The notes beneath the pieces are model-generated. The model was not told the DNA's origin, did no database searches, and saw only the letters and a program-made list of their open reading frames with translations. Of a stretch of 64,000 nucleotides of DNA, positions 25,091 through 38,300 are shown piece after piece. Positions within the stretch are counted from its first letter, which is position 1; each line of letters begins with the position of its first letter. The position numbers and the translations under genes were made by a program. Source of the stretch: Chrysoperla carnea (lineage: Eukaryota > Arthropoda > Insecta > Neuroptera > Chrysopidae); assembly GCF_905475395.1 (NCBI RefSeq), contig NC_058339.1:72320520-72384519 (forward strand). The letters are read 5' to 3'.

Positions 25091-26085
25091 TAGAAATAAT
25101 ATAATAGAAACAATTTACGATTTCCAAAAAAAAAAATAAAATAAAATAAAAATGGCCCCCAGAGATATAAGCCGCCCAGTGGAGCCCTCTTTATAAAATG
25201 TTGCTAACGATGGTTTCTCCAGCCAGAATTGTCTGAAAAAAAAACATGAATCTCCATCAATATTTTGAGTTTAAAAAACGATGACTTTTAAATTCTCAAT
25301 CGAATTTGAGGTGGAGCCAATTTCGGCCAAATCAGTTCTGTAGATTTTGAGATACTAGTTTGAAAAAAGTAGTTTCAAGAAAAACGTGAAAAAAATATGG
25401 GGTTACTGGGTTACTACTAATATTCTTAAAAGCATAAACAATTTTCTTAGCATAAAAAATTATTTTTTGTAAATTTCATGGTGGTGTTATCCTTAAGTAT
25501 GTGTACAAATGAAAGAAGTCCCAACCAAGTACGGGCCTGTGGTTGTTACAATTAAATAGAAAAGGTTAATGCTTGCTCTAATGAATTTTATAAACATTAA
25601 CATCATTATTCAACAAATTAAAAATGTATTTTTTTTAATTATTTGCGCTCATATTATGTCTTTACGAAACTGGTTTTTAATTAAATATCACTGACTGTCA
25701 ATTATTGTGCCATTCTTTTAAACAAATCATCTGACTATATAGTTATGTGGTTTAAATAACACATTACTTATAGAGACACGATTCGTTTATAAATGGAGGT
25801 TATCGACTCTCAATAAAGAGACTTAAGACATTTCTTCATAGAATGTTGGAAAATTACTTTCACTTAAGATAACATGCCTACATTAATTTGTTTATTAAAC
25901 GATGCTAATTAAAGAAATTAACTCGTTAACTTACTTTCGTTTAAAAATTTTGAACGATTTTAAAATTACCTATCCTCAGCACGAACAAAAATTTGAAATG
26001 CTTAATTATGTAAAATTATATTAGCACAACAAAATTAAATACAAAATCAAACTTATTTTTGACTCCCGAACTAAAAAAAAGAGGT
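25091..26085. other. Gene-free stretch, partly repeat-like
   Basis: About 25150-25400 is somewhat GC-richer (CCGCCCAGTGGAGCCCTC, GGTGGAGCCAATTTCGGCC) and looks like transposon-derived sequence, but I cannot name a family. No credible exon. Confidence 0.4.
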
Positions 26086-26089
26086 GTTA

Positions 26090-26530
26090 TAAGTTTGACC
26101 ACTATGTGTGTGTGTCTGTGTGTTTGTCTGCCTATGGCTTCGTAGCGCCAAAACGGATGAACCGATTTTAATTTTTTTTTTTTTTTGGTTTCATTTGAAA
26201 GGTAATTTAACGAAGAGTGTTCTTAGCTATGCTTTGGAAAAGACATGGCATATAATTTTAACATATAAATAATTACTATGGAAATGAATGGTCAAATAAA
26301 CCTGGCTCAATTCATTTCGAAAAGTGAAATGGTAAAATAATTGTAGGTAATTCAAAACAATAGTTCAAAAGAACAAAGTCAACTCAATTAAAGAGTTTAT
26401 CCGTGCGTCTATGTGTTTTTCAGTGGCATCGTAGCCCCTAAGCGGTCGAACCGACTTGATTGAGAACATTTTATAGCTAAGTTTCAACAAATCGGTTTAC
26501 CTTGAATTAAATCGCATTTGTCGGGGGTTT
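26090..26530 (+). repeat. Dispersed repeat with TGTGTGTCTGTGTG and AACCGATTTTAATTT motifs
   Basis: Two related modules lie in a row. The first (about 26090-26250) has GGTGTTATAAGTTTGACCAC, a TG-rich stretch, CGTAGCGCCAAAACGGATGA and GGTTTCATTTGAAAGGTAAT. The second (about 26395-26530) has CATCGTAGCCCCTAAGCGGT and a TTGTCGGGGGTTTT end. Part of the first recurs in reverse in an SLC26A11 intron (about 43140-43225). No coding capacity. Confidence 0.5.
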
Positions 26531-27782
26531 TTTTAATTTTTTAAATTTCACTTGTTGGGGAGTAGTTGGGGTTTTAAATCACATTTTTACAAATTATAAA
26601 AAAACTATGCATCCAATTTAATAATAGTTATAGCTGATTTAATTGTGTACATTTTGGTTTTTTTTTTCGACTTTCTACCTGAAAAAATTACCGATACATG
26701 CCAATTTTAAAATGGTGCAATTTTTGTCAAATGAAAAATGATCCATCTTGTAAACCGTTTGAGATAGAACAAAAGTTTAAATGTAAAAGGTATTTCTACT
26801 CTAGCTACGAAAATGTAAAATTCCTCAAGGGTACACGAGGGTTATCAAAAGTATAATAAGATTGTTGCTTGTTTGTAATCTAGAGAAATATTTATATTTT
26901 TTAAGTGTGTTGATCATTACATAAATGAAAAATTGATTTTAAAATTTTTTTTTTTTTCCACTGTACTTAACATTGATATTGAAATATTAATAAATACTTT
27001 TTTATTTATAAATAATTACAATTTATTTAAATTACTGTTTCAAGATCGATTATTTTTCAAATGCAAAAAAATTAGCAAATAAAACATTAATTTATAAAAA
27101 AAGAATTATTTAAAAATTTTAAATTATAGTAATAATTTTATCAATAATTACATTTGTATATTATTACTTACCTGTATTATTCATTTTATATATTAAAATG
27201 ATTTAATTAAATTTAATATATCAATATAATTTGATTAAAATTGAGGAAATAATATATTAAATGTAAGATATTGTTATGATATGCAATTATTTCATAAATT
27301 AATAATTTATTAAATATAAATTATATATTTTAACCGATAATACATAGATTTTAAAAATAATATTGGTAATTGAATATAAATAAACTAATTAAATAAATCA
27401 TTTATTTATAATTGTCTTGAATATTCTTTGGACGATGGTCAATTCCGATACTTATTTCAAAAGAATAAAATTTATAAAATCTACGAAATTTGAATTATTT
27501 TTACTTAATTTAGCGATATTAATCTTTTTAAAATTTAACTCAAGAATTAATTTTATTTTTTAAAATATAAAAAAACGATAATGGTTAATTTTTCAACGTG
27601 GTTTCCGTTCCATACTATATAATTTTCTATAATATCATAATAGGAAATAGATTTTCAATTGCAATACGTATTCAAAAAAAATATGTAACAAGTAAATTAT
27701 TACCTTTTTTTGAAGGTTAAACAATTTTCAAGAAGAAATTTTACATGAAAGGTTATTGATAATTGAGTATCTATTTGTATAC
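26531..27782. other. Gene-free, extremely AT-rich stretch
   Basis: About 26745-26810 holds a short piece of the roughly 550-bp dispersed repeat (CCATCTTGTAAACCGTTTGA). About 26930-27420 is one of the most AT-rich parts of the window. No exon seen. Confidence 0.45.
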
Positions 27783-28085
27783 CCTGTATATATATGAAAT
27801 ATATATGAAGATATATGAATTCTAGTTGCAAGTTTGTGACGCTTAGAAATATTGATGATCAAAATTTTAGAATCTAGAATAACCAGAAATGGACTAATTT
27901 CTGGTTGTCCGTCCGCGACACGGTAATTAAAAAACGAAAAAATATATCAAGCTGAAATTTTTATTGCGTGCTCAGTACATAAAAAGTATGGTTGAGTTCG
28001 TAAATGAGCAACATAGGTCAATTGAGCCTTGGGACCTGAAGACCCATCTTATAAGCCGTTCGAGATAGAACAAAAGGATCTCGCT
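27783..28085 (+). repeat. About 550-bp dispersed repeat, truncated copy
   Basis: It keeps the 5' end (TATATATGAAATATATATG, GCAAGTTTGTGACGCTTAG), the TGGTTGTCCGTCCG block, AGTTCGTAAATGAGCAACAT and GGTCAATTGAG, then is cut off after GAGATAGAACAAAAGG. More diverged than the copies at 30524 and 32249. Confidence 0.6.
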
Positions 28086-29900
28086 AACAGAACTTTTAAA
28101 TTTTCGATTTCTAAATATTGTAATATACAAAGTATATACCAACTATTAAACATATGAAAATTATTTCGTATTTTTCAGTTCATAATCCAATATGCCAACA
28201 GTAGTTTTTTTTTTTATAATAGATCATTAGGAAAATTATTAACAACTTTAGGCTACTTGTTAGGATATTCTCGGAATTTTGGAAACTTTATAATAAACCA
28301 TAATTTATATTATCATTTAAAACTAATTTCAAAAATAATTGTCCTAGGTATATAATTTATGTGTATGCGTAGGGGAAGATATCGTAGCTAAAATCAAAAT
28401 TTATTTTTATGTGTTTTTAATACTATTTTTGAAAATATTACAATGCTAATTGTCTCTGTTTATAGCACTGTTATTCCTCAACATTATATAATTTTCGAAA
28501 TTTAAAAAGTAATCCATTTCGTTTAGCCTCATCGTGTACCATTGAAGGCACTCTTTTCAACATATAATCCTAATATTTCACTCTGGGCATTGCGATCATA
28601 GAATTTATATGAGTGAAACATTGAAAACCCTACACGTTTCTATTCCAAGTATTCAATGCTGTGAAATTCCTACAACAAGGCCAACAGGAATTTTTAATAA
28701 ATCGGGGTGAATGAAACATCATTTTCCCACTTATATTTCACTTCCCATAAAATTTGATTTGAAAACCTATAAAAAAAGCAATAATATAATTGCAAATGCA
28801 AATGAATACATATGACTTTGTGGTACATTATGTTGTTTGATTCAAGGTGCATCACTTTACATGTTTACAATAACGTTTATTATGATTTGTAAAACAATAT
28901 GCAATTAGTAGCTTATAAATTGACAGTCAGAAAATATTTACTTCTTAAAATAACAAAAAAAAGAAGTTATTTTTATACCTTCATTATAATGAAACGTTGC
29001 CCAGTAACATAGCAATATCTCTATTGAAACTACAGAATGATTCAAGGCACAAGGTACTACATCTTACCCTACTATAAAGTAACCAACAGCCTAAAGCTTT
29101 ATTTAACCTTGATCTGATTGTTTACATTAGAGCTGTCTGTATGCAAAAAAATCTCTGATGACGCAATATCAATGATAATAGCTTAGTATATTATAGTTTT
29201 AATAAGCTAGTCTAGGCGCTAATCGAAGTAGCGATGCCAAGAAGAAAGTTCAAATTTTGTTATCGTTTGGAGGGATTGTTGAAGTACATGATAATGTATT
29301 TATTTAGTTGGAGACGTGATCTTGTTACGTGCTCTTTCCATTCTCAAGAAAATGCTCTTTTGCTCGAAAATTTTGCAACAAGGAGCTAATTTCAACATTT
29401 TTTAGATTTTATCGGAAATCAATACGCTAAAGAAAACCTTCCCACAATTTGTTTTTATTTCCTTTCGTGTCCAGCTTCAGCACTATACCTATCAAGAGTA
29501 TTTTATTTGCAATTAAATTCAGTTAATAAAAATCGGTTAATTAGCTTTATGTCATTTTGATTTATTATCTTGATTTATTAACAGTTTTATTTCAATATAT
29601 TTAAATAAAAAAAAATGTAGAATAATTATTGCCATTAACGATTAATAAATTTGAATTAATTAAATACTGACAAACATTATCTGGTCGTTTATAAGAAGAA
29701 TTTTTACTACAAAATTGCAAAAATCGCCATCAGCTTTCAATAAGCTGGTTTTGTCGGAATAACTGTATGCCCTCAATAATAAACTTTCTAGTCCTGTTTT
29801 TACCTTCCTCTGAGATTTGAATGTTCTGAATCCACGTATAAAAGCCTTTGCTCAATGAATTTTTGAATTATTTCTACAAATTATGAGTTCTATTGATCTA
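28086..29900. other. Gene-free AT-rich stretch
   Basis: No coding exon, RNA gene or repeat family recognised. Confidence 0.45.
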
Positions 29901-30424
29901 AGAGACGGTATAAGATCGATCTTCACTCATCTGATAACCAGAGAAGATATATTTTTTATCAAATTCTATTTATTTTTACTACCATAGTTTTTCTATCGAA
30001 AAGTGTTCATGACTATTTTTAATTAAATTGATTTTAATCAACTTTTTCATTAATTGTTTTTTCAGGCAAGCCTATACCATTATCTTCGTAATTAAATTCT
30101 TCTGATACCAATTTCGATTGTTCAACAGATCGATGTAATTACCTATATTAACTTACCTGTTCATATGGTATGAACAAATTTACAACGATTTGTTAACCAA
30201 TCGAAATTGGTATTGGAAGAAAGATACAATTTAATTACAAAAATAATGGAAAAACTGTGCCTGAAAAAAACCCGTTTATGGAAAAAAAGATTAAAATTAA
30301 TTTTATTAAAAATAGCCATGAAAACTTTTAGGAAAAACTATGATGATAAAAACTTTAAAAATCTGTAAAATTTCTTAAAAACTTTGTCTCATCTGGTTAT
30401 CAGAGTGAAGATTATACCGTCTCT
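29901..30424. mobile_element. Foldback (hairpin) element, about 524 bp
   Basis: The left end AGAGACGGTATAA and the right end TTATACCGTCTCT are exact inverted copies. The two halves remain recognisably complementary almost to the centre. Paired landmarks include CATAGTTTTTC, CATG(A/G)CTATTTTTAAT, TTTTTTCAGGCA, GTAATTAAATT and ATACCAATTTCGATTG. The turn lies at about 30145-30185. The ends also resemble those of the element at 62251-62792 (GATCGA(T/C)CTTCAC(T/C)CATCTG). No coding capacity. A transcript across it would fold into a hairpin of roughly 240 base pairs with mismatches. Confidence 0.8.
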
Positions 30425-30523
30425 TGTACCATATAATGCAATTTTTTACAAAAATAAAACGAAATGAAATTAATACCTGCCTGATCTTTAAAAACACATC
30501 CACAGAAGAACGCTAGATTTTTA

Positions 30524-31069
30524 TACCATGCATACATGTAATATGGAAAGTATACTAAGTTTAGTCCCAAGTTTGTAACGCTTAAAAATATTGGTGGTAT
30601 GAACAAAATTTTGGTGTTCATAGAATCACCTAATTAGTCCATTTTCGATTTTCTGTCCGTCTGTCCGTCTGTTTGTCAACACGATAACTCAAAAACGAAA
30701 AAAGATATCAAGCTGAAATTTTTACAACATACTCAGGACGTAAAAAGTGAGATCGAGTTCGTAAATGAGCAACATAGGTCAATTGGGTCTTGGATCCGTA
30801 GGACCCATCTTGTAAACCGTTAGAGAAAAAACAAAAGTTTAAATGTAAAAAATATTCCTTATAAAAAAATAACCAACTTTTTTTGAAATATTTTTTCGTA
30901 AACATCACTGTTTACCCTTGAGAGCGCAAATCATGCGCAAATTGTATAGTATGTATTATATATGAAGCGGTTGTAGGTGTAATGTGACATAGTAGTCAAC
31001 ACTCTCTATACATGGTATTTCAACAATTAACTCAGTCAATTGTTTGTTTTCACTTGTTTTCTATTAATA
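30524..31069 (+). repeat. About 550-bp dispersed repeat, near-complete copy
   Basis: Landmarks in order: CCCAAGTTTGTAACGCTTAA, TAATTAGTCCATTTTCGATT, GTCCGTCTGTCCGTCTG, AACTCAAAAACGAAAAAAGA, GGACGTAAAAAGTGAGATCG, GTAAATGAGCAACATAGGTC, AGGACCCATCTTGTAAACCG, AACATCACTGTTTACCC and, at the 3' end, CAATTAACTCAGTCAATTG then TTTGTTTTCACTTG. Seven clear copies lie in the window. Apparent short reading frames in it are repeat-derived. Confidence 0.75.
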
Positions 31070-32248
31070 TACTATCGCACAAGTTCATCCAATGATAACA
31101 ATCCTATTATTAATAAAGTACTCTTAATTAAATAAAATTGCTATTATTACTTTAATTAAAAAATCTGATCAGAGCGCCACACTACCTCCATATACAAACA
31201 TAAACTTATAAAGATATAGCGACAGTTATGAAGAAAAGTTCGGCAACTCTCAAATTCAAGAGGACTTTAATTCGTTTAAGGGCAATTTCTTGAGAAGAGT
31301 AGAGGCAGCCTAAATTACTTTTGGAACGATGTTCCTTAACGCAGCTTGTCATGGTGAGCAAACTGCTAAATTAATCACGTAACAGTGTGAGGAATGCTTT
31401 GTGTGTGTGTGTGTGTCATATCCATGGCAATCACGATATGCTTACCTGCTTTGTATTATTTATGATAGTACAAGAATTTTGCATTTTTGTACTATTTACA
31501 TCCAAAACTAGTTATGTGACTATGATTATGCATATGATTAACTAGTTTTGACCGCAAAGATACTTCATTCCTAAAGGGTATTTCTTGAGCAATACAATCG
31601 ATTTTGAAAAAATTCGCTACAACTTTTTTTCGCGTATTTACGATGGTTGAAATGTAGTCGATTTCAAAATTGCGCAATCCCCTACGACGCCATGTATATG
31701 CATATATATTTTTACAATTTTATTTCGATATTTGCTTTGATAATTGAATAACTACAATATCTCTATAGTGTGCACTATTCGTTATAAGCTGTGCATAGAA
31801 GTAATTTTGTTTAATGATGAGCAGCGCGATTATTTGATTAGAAAGGTCAATATTACATATTGAACAGCCTTGTCAATTATTTATTGTTATTTGAATATGC
31901 ATAATTTAGTGATGAGACGAATGTCATTGTATTTTATTTATTCGCGTATGCACATAATTACCTCTAACATTCGCAAATGAGACACAATTGGCTAGCGCTT
32001 TTAATGAAGCGGTTAGGTTAAAACACATAACTCTTCATTAGCGTAAAAAAGTTCCTCTTATAAGTTCATTAAAAACAAATCGTATTGATAAAAACATTAA
32101 CAGGAAATTAGAATGGAAAAATATGTAATTGAAACCAAAGGTAATTAACATTTCAAATATTCGAAGCTTTTTTTAATTTATAAATAATTGGTAAAAATTT
32201 ATCATTTCTTCATCCAAATATAAGTAAATATAACTCTTGTTGGTTGTT
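31070..32248. other. Gene-free AT-rich stretch with a (GT)n microsatellite
   Basis: No exon recognised. A (GT)8 run lies at 31401-31416. Confidence 0.5.
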
Positions 32249-32822
32249 ATACCATGTATATATGAAATATACATAGTATATTAAGTCTAGTCCCAAGTTT
32301 GTAACGCTTAAAAATATTGATGCTACGAAAAAATTTTGGTGTAGGTGGCCATAGAATCATCTAATTAGTCGATTTTTTATTCGGTTGTCCGTCCGTCCGT
32401 CTGTGAACACGTTAACTCAAAAACGAAAAAAGATATCAAGCCGAAATTTACAGCGCACTCAGGACGTAAAAAGTGAGGTCGAGTTCGTAAATGAGCAACA
32501 CAGGTCAATTGAGTCTTGGGTCCGTAGGACTCGTCTTGTAAACCGTTAGAGATAGAACAAAAGTTTAAATATAAAAAATGTTTCTTATCAAAAATAAACA
32601 ACTTTTGTTTGGAACAATTTTTTGTAAGTATCACTGTTTACTCACGAGGGCACACATTAGATGCAAATTTTATATTATGTATTAATATGGGATTATCGGT
32701 TATATTATGTATGAGTGGCATGTACAGGTATATGTGTAATGTGCTATAGAGTAATCAACACTGTCTATACATGAATTTCAACAATTAACTCCGTCAATTG
32801 TTTGTTTTTCACTTGTTTTTTC
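32249..32822 (+). repeat. About 550-bp dispersed repeat, complete copy
   Basis: It starts TTATACCATGTATATATGAA, continues CATAGTATATTAAGTCTAGT and runs through the same landmarks as 30524-31069, ending CAATTAACTCCGTCAATTG, TTTGTTTTTCACTTG. With 30524 it defines the two ends of the family. Confidence 0.75.
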
Positions 32823-33392
32823 GTTACATTCCGTATATAATATCTTTTTTTTTCAAAATCATTTGCAAAAAATTTGCATCGTTTCTTGGGAATGTGAATA
32901 TTAAAAAAAAGCGAATATTTGTCTCATCGCTAATGCATATATGATCTAAAATGAATAAATTTATTCCTTGAATATTAATATAATATAAATTTCGCGATAA
33001 AGTGGTAAACTGCAATAAATTACCAATACATTATGTACAATATTTACGTATACCGGATATACAGTTGTTTAAACACAATTAAAATAACCATTGATATACA
33101 AACAACAATAATTCTATTATGATTGAATTAATTTATTGAATGTTTTAAAATGATCTATTTAGCTTATTTTTTTATCAATAAATAACAAATAAAGTTTTAC
33201 AAATAGATTGAAGTATCTCTTATTAAACTGTAATCAATTATCCAGTACCTGAAATAAATCGCACCCAACAAAATAGATTATTAAAGCAGACGGACATAGC
33301 TAAAAATATTATCTGTCGATAATTTATTCATCGCTGTAAGCTATATTAATGTCTGGGAAATAATAGATATTTTAAAACTACAAATTCTCTAT
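32823..33392. other. Gene-free AT-rich stretch
   Basis: Nothing recognised on either strand. Confidence 0.45.
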
Positions 33393-33930
33393 TCCCTATA
33401 TATTATAAATGTGAAAGTTAGGATGTTTGTTTGTTTGTTTGCTTGTTTGTTACGTTTTCACACAAAAGCTAGCGAATGGTTTTTAATGAAACTGTACAGC
33501 AATATAACTCATACATCAGACTAACACATGAGCTATATAATAAAAAGATATAGATAAAAAAAATTTAAATAAATTAAATCTGATTTACTATTTTAAATTT
33601 TTACAGAAATTTTTAATTTATGATTCAAAATGATGATTATAACTCTGATCCATCTGTGATCATCATTTTGAATCATAAATTAAAGATTTCTGTAAAAATA
33701 GTAAATGTCACAATTCATGGCTACCCTTTCTGATATACTCAATGAATTATGACTGCTTTACAATTTAAAAAATTGAAAACTCTGCATATCTTTTAGCTGC
33801 GTAAAACAATCTTTTCAAGTGTTATGGAACGTTGATAAGTTAGATCAAAAGAGGTGGATGCTATAAAGCGGTGGTTTTTGCTTTTAAGACCAGTGAAGCG
33901 GGCGGGTATCAAGCAAGTATTGTTATAAGA
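33393..33930 (+). mobile_element. Helitron-like non-autonomous element with internal inverted repeat
   Basis: It starts near CCCTATATATTATAAATGTG, continues with GAAAGTTAGGATG and a (TTTG)n run, and ends in GACCAGTGAAGCGGGCGGGT, ATCAAGCAAG. The start resembles TC-type Helitron 5' ends and the 3' part matches 2340-2745. In the middle, 33584-33637 and 33659-33705 are inverted copies of each other (TTTATGATTCAAAATGATGA and its complement), separated by about 20 bases. No coding capacity. The terminal CTAG seen in other copies is altered here. Confidence 0.6.
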
Positions 33931-35127
33931 ACTGAAGCTAAACACTAAGCACAATATTGATATAAATTTAAAATAATTAAATTTTGAAATATATAAATAC
34001 CGATATATTATGTCAAAAATTTTAATTTGGCATTTAAAGATGTACGAGCTTCAAATGTTTTTCAAATAAAAAGCTTGATTTTTTTTAAATGAAATTGGGC
34101 TAAGACTAAATTAATTCTGAAAATTTTAGGGGCGCTTGCTCGATTATTTAAATAAATAAATGACTTCAAAAGTAGGCATATTTAACATTGGTCTTATGGG
34201 TAAACAGTAGATGGATGATATGTTTTCATAGATTTCTCGAAAACTAGTCGGTGGAAATTAAAAAAAATATATTTAAATTAAAGTTAAATCCTCTAATAAA
34301 TGATTGAAAACAAAAAAAACTCGTTGTCCCCGACTAATTAAGGATGTATGGGCACGCTAGTGGGGACAGAAATTTAAAAAATATATTTTTTCAATTGTGA
34401 TGGTGAATTATGTTATAAGTTGACCAGATAAAACAAAAAGAAAGTAGGAGTAAAATTTTTCGATATCTGGAGTCATTTTCAAAATATCGAAAATTGAAAA
34501 TTTTGCAGTCAAATTCTTTAGCTTTCGATAATTCAAAAACCAAGGCAGATATCGAAAATTTTTTTATTTATTTTTCGTCTACAATCATAAACTTATAACA
34601 AAATGCAACATCAAAGTTGAAAATAAGGAACAAATCATTAATTAATATATAATATATATTAATATATAATAACACAAGTCTAAACTTGCCTTGGCGCTCG
34701 TACTACCTCAAATGTTAAGCGAATAAAACTTTTTTGTGTTTAAATCTTACTAATTGTAAAATATTTTGCTAATAATAAGTTATACAATTTTTAATTATGT
34801 ACTAACTAAAAGAATTTTGGCAATCATTATCACACCGTTAAGGTCAAAATAAATCAATACTTTTTAGTATAAAAATTTTTAGACAAAAAAACGAAAAAAG
34901 ACCATGAACAGTTATGTTTAAATATATATAATTAAAGATATTAAAATTATTTAAACACCATTAAATTTATAAATACTGTTGTCAGAGGCAAAAGAGGTTC
35001 TCTTAGATAATAAGTAATTTTGTATAAGATCTTTTCACTATCTAAAATTTTTAATATATTTTTTCCCAAAAACAATTTATAGGATTATTTTTGAATGAAT
35101 CACGATATAAATTAAATTTATTTAAAC
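33931..35127. other. Gene-free stretch with a low-complexity palindrome
   Basis: About 34330-34610 is repeat-like (GGATGTATGGGCACGCTAGT; TTTTCGATATCTGGAG) but unassigned. About 34640-34675 is an AT-only palindromic run. No exon seen. Confidence 0.4.
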
Positions 35128-35357
35128 CGGCTCACTGGTCGAGCGGTCTTAGGCGTTAGTCTTTGACCGTTTGGCTACTCACTGGTAGGTTGCGATTTCG
35201 AGTCCAGGCAGCGGCAGTGTGAACAATTATAATTAATTCGAGTGCAGAATTTGATCACATTGTCGTCGCTTGAAGAAGAACGAAGTAACTGATTCCACCC
35301 ACATCATACAATGTAATTGTATATATACGAATGTAGTTAAATAAATAAAGATTAACA
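35128..35357 (+). mobile_element. Second tRNA-derived SINE type (leucine-like head)
   Basis: CACTGGTCGAGCGGTCTTAG then GCG gives an A box with the TGGTCGAGCGGTC(T)AAGGCG style of class II tRNAs, and GCGATTTCGAGTCC follows as a B box about 50 bases later. A 3' tail ending in AAATAAATAAAG completes a SINE layout. The head is unlike that of the SINE at 12702. No clear target-site duplication was found, and the anticodon arm does not fold well enough to call a tRNA gene. Confidence 0.55.
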
Positions 35358-38300
35358 AATAATGATGTGGGTGGATTCTGTTAGGCATATGTCAGAGAAG
35401 CGGAGATTAAACACCATTATTATTTTATTATTTTATAAATTAAATTTATCAAGTGGATTTTGTTGTTCAACCACGATTAAAACTAACACGGACACTGGGG
35501 TCGCGATTAAAATCCTAAATATTCTTTGTTACCAAACTGACCTGTAAAAACAGATGAAAAGTATCAAAAAAGTTTTATTCGAGTTTGGGCTAAAACTCTA
35601 TTTGGTTCATATACCTCTAACATAAGCAATAACCTCTACAATGAGGTGATATCAGATCTAACTTTTGTATTTGGTTAATAATAAATTCAAATATCTAGAC
35701 CTCCGACACCAAAATTTATATATTATATTAAAATGAACAAAAACAGATTGCATTATTATTGGTATTTTGAAAATTATTTTTGTTTCAGACAATAATCCGT
35801 TCATAAAAATATTTTTGCTTATTTATTTTCAAAAAATATGAATAAATAATTAAAAATAATTTTAAGTTTGTATTGCTTATTTATAAAACCAAATAAGTAT
35901 TGATTATTATTTAAAAATATTATTTAATTATATTAATAATTAAAATAGATAAATAATTCAATGACGCAGTGGTTAACGCATATATATTTTTCTTATTATA
36001 AATTAATTTTATAATTAAACTGATATTGATGCTCGTATATACAGACATTTATTTTATATTAATATAAATTAATTAATATTTAAATATTTTTAATTAATTT
36101 TCTTTTTAATTATCGCACATCATAAAAACAAACAAAAAAGAATCAATTGTCTAATTTATAATTATTAAAAGTGTAATTTTATTTTTAAAATGCTTTTATA
36201 TATAATTGCAAATAATTCTGCAAAAGTAGGTATTACTTTTTTATATCGCATTTATTGTCTATTAAAATGTTAAATTATCGGCTTTTTATCGTTAAAAATT
36301 ATTGCTTACCTTTTTCACTTATTATTTCATAAATATATTACAAAAATTAAATAACAAATTTTTGACAAATGACAAAATGATCGATAGTTAAATATTAATG
36401 TATTAATTTTGAAGAATATTAAAAAGACGATAAATCAAAGAAGTTCTAGAAACAACTACAGTCGTTTCTCAATCATATCTATCTCATTGGTATAGTCTTA
36501 GCCTACAACTTCTCCAAACTGCTCTAAAAATACCCAAAACCCATATTTTCAAATGGCAAGCCACGTGAAAACTAGCGTATATAGATTAAGATATTTATTT
36601 TAAGCTTCCATCTAGCTTGGATCTTTGGATTCGTAAATGATATGATGTTTTCAAATTAAAAAGACAAATGTCGATGCTGCGATGTTAGTTACCCAAAATT
36701 ACTAAATGGAGTTAACAATCTAGATAAAGTTTTTTTGATTCCAATTAAGGATGTCTTATCCAAAAATCTCTGCTATCTCCATCAAAGGAAGTTTATCCTT
36801 TTCACCATGCTGTTTAAAGCAAAGGATTATCTTAATGATTTCATGAACACATCAAAAACCTTTATTGTGCGTAATCGTAAGCGATCTGAGTGTCTCATTG
36901 GTATACACTAATTATATTTTAATGACTTTAAGACATTAAGCGAAACATTTAAATGCTAGTCATTCATTTGCAATTATTTCATTAAACAAGAGTATTTCAA
37001 TTAGAAATACAAATTTTAATATAATCTAATAAATTTTTTTTGAGGATCACATCAAATTTCAACCGATTATTACAACCTTGAAAACAAAGTATTTTGACTT
37101 GGAATATGTTATGAAACTGTAGGACCCTTACAACATTGGCCATTGCGCTTATAATATATGTATATATACAATTTTTGAGTTAGTCATTAAAAATTAACTT
37201 ATTTAAATTCATTTTTCCATGCCTGTTATAAAAAACTAATATGGAATCTATAAGAAGTTGTTTAAACGTCTACTTTTTCATGGATAAATTCCCTTTTGCT
37301 AGTAACAATTAGCTGCAATCGTTATTATTTAAATTACTATCATTTGAAAGTCTTTTAGTCATATCAATTTGCTAGATGTGATAAACGACATTTTGGCAAC
37401 ATGATATTAAAAACAAATCGCATGTTTTGTTTTGAAATATGTACCTAATAATTTATTATTCACAGGAAAAATTATTTAATAATATTTTTCCAGATGAGTT
37501 GATTCATCGCTACTTTTCTAAATATCATTTTGTATTTTTCCTAAGAAAATTATTTATAGCTTAATTATTAATTATTGTAAACTATTTTCATTTCCACAGA
37601 TCTACAAAGTATTAAAAAATCCTATCGAAAATGGTCGTGGAATTTTTCAAAGAGTATAAGAAAACGGTTTAAAAAAAGTCGTTTGCATGTGCATTTTCCG
37701 ACAGCTTTATTTTTAAAGAGATTTAATTATTAATTTATATAGACATCACAGCTAAACTTTACCGTAAGCCTTCATTTTCAACTTTTGCCACTTGACCCTA
37801 TCGAAAGCCTACTAATGTAATAGTGACGAACGACGACGTTTCTTTAGCTGATTAGAGAAAAAGAGATTATAGCACTTTGCTCTATGCAGGATGAATCTTC
37901 TAGCATAATTAACAGATAACAGAAAAATGTATCCGTTACAAGAACCTTAAAAAAAGATACTCAACTCTTTTTTAATTGAGGTAAAAAATTGAAAATGAAA
38001 ATTTTTTTAACCTTTTTCGCTAATATTATTTATTATCTTTCATATTTCTGGTAATAAAGTAGAATTTTTATTGGTGAAAAAAGAAATATTTATCACCATT
38101 ACATGCGATAAAAAAAAATTTATATATTTTTAAAATTCAGTCCGGGAAAAATTACAATAATTAAAAAATAATTCTAAAAAAAAATTTAAATTATATTCTT
38201 CTGTTTTTTAGATAAATTATAAAAATAATAATAGTAATAATAATAAATGTCGCATTATAATACATAGATAATACATTTGTCAACATGTAATAATGTTTGT

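Noticed and set aside
31401-31416. (GT)8 run as a possible regulatory or Z-DNA element
   Set aside because: A short ordinary microsatellite with nothing around it to suggest function.
32377-32634. Minus-strand 85-codon frame containing NGLQDESYG
   Set aside because: It lies inside the dispersed 550-bp repeat; similar frames appear in other copies but are broken at different places, so it is not a gene.
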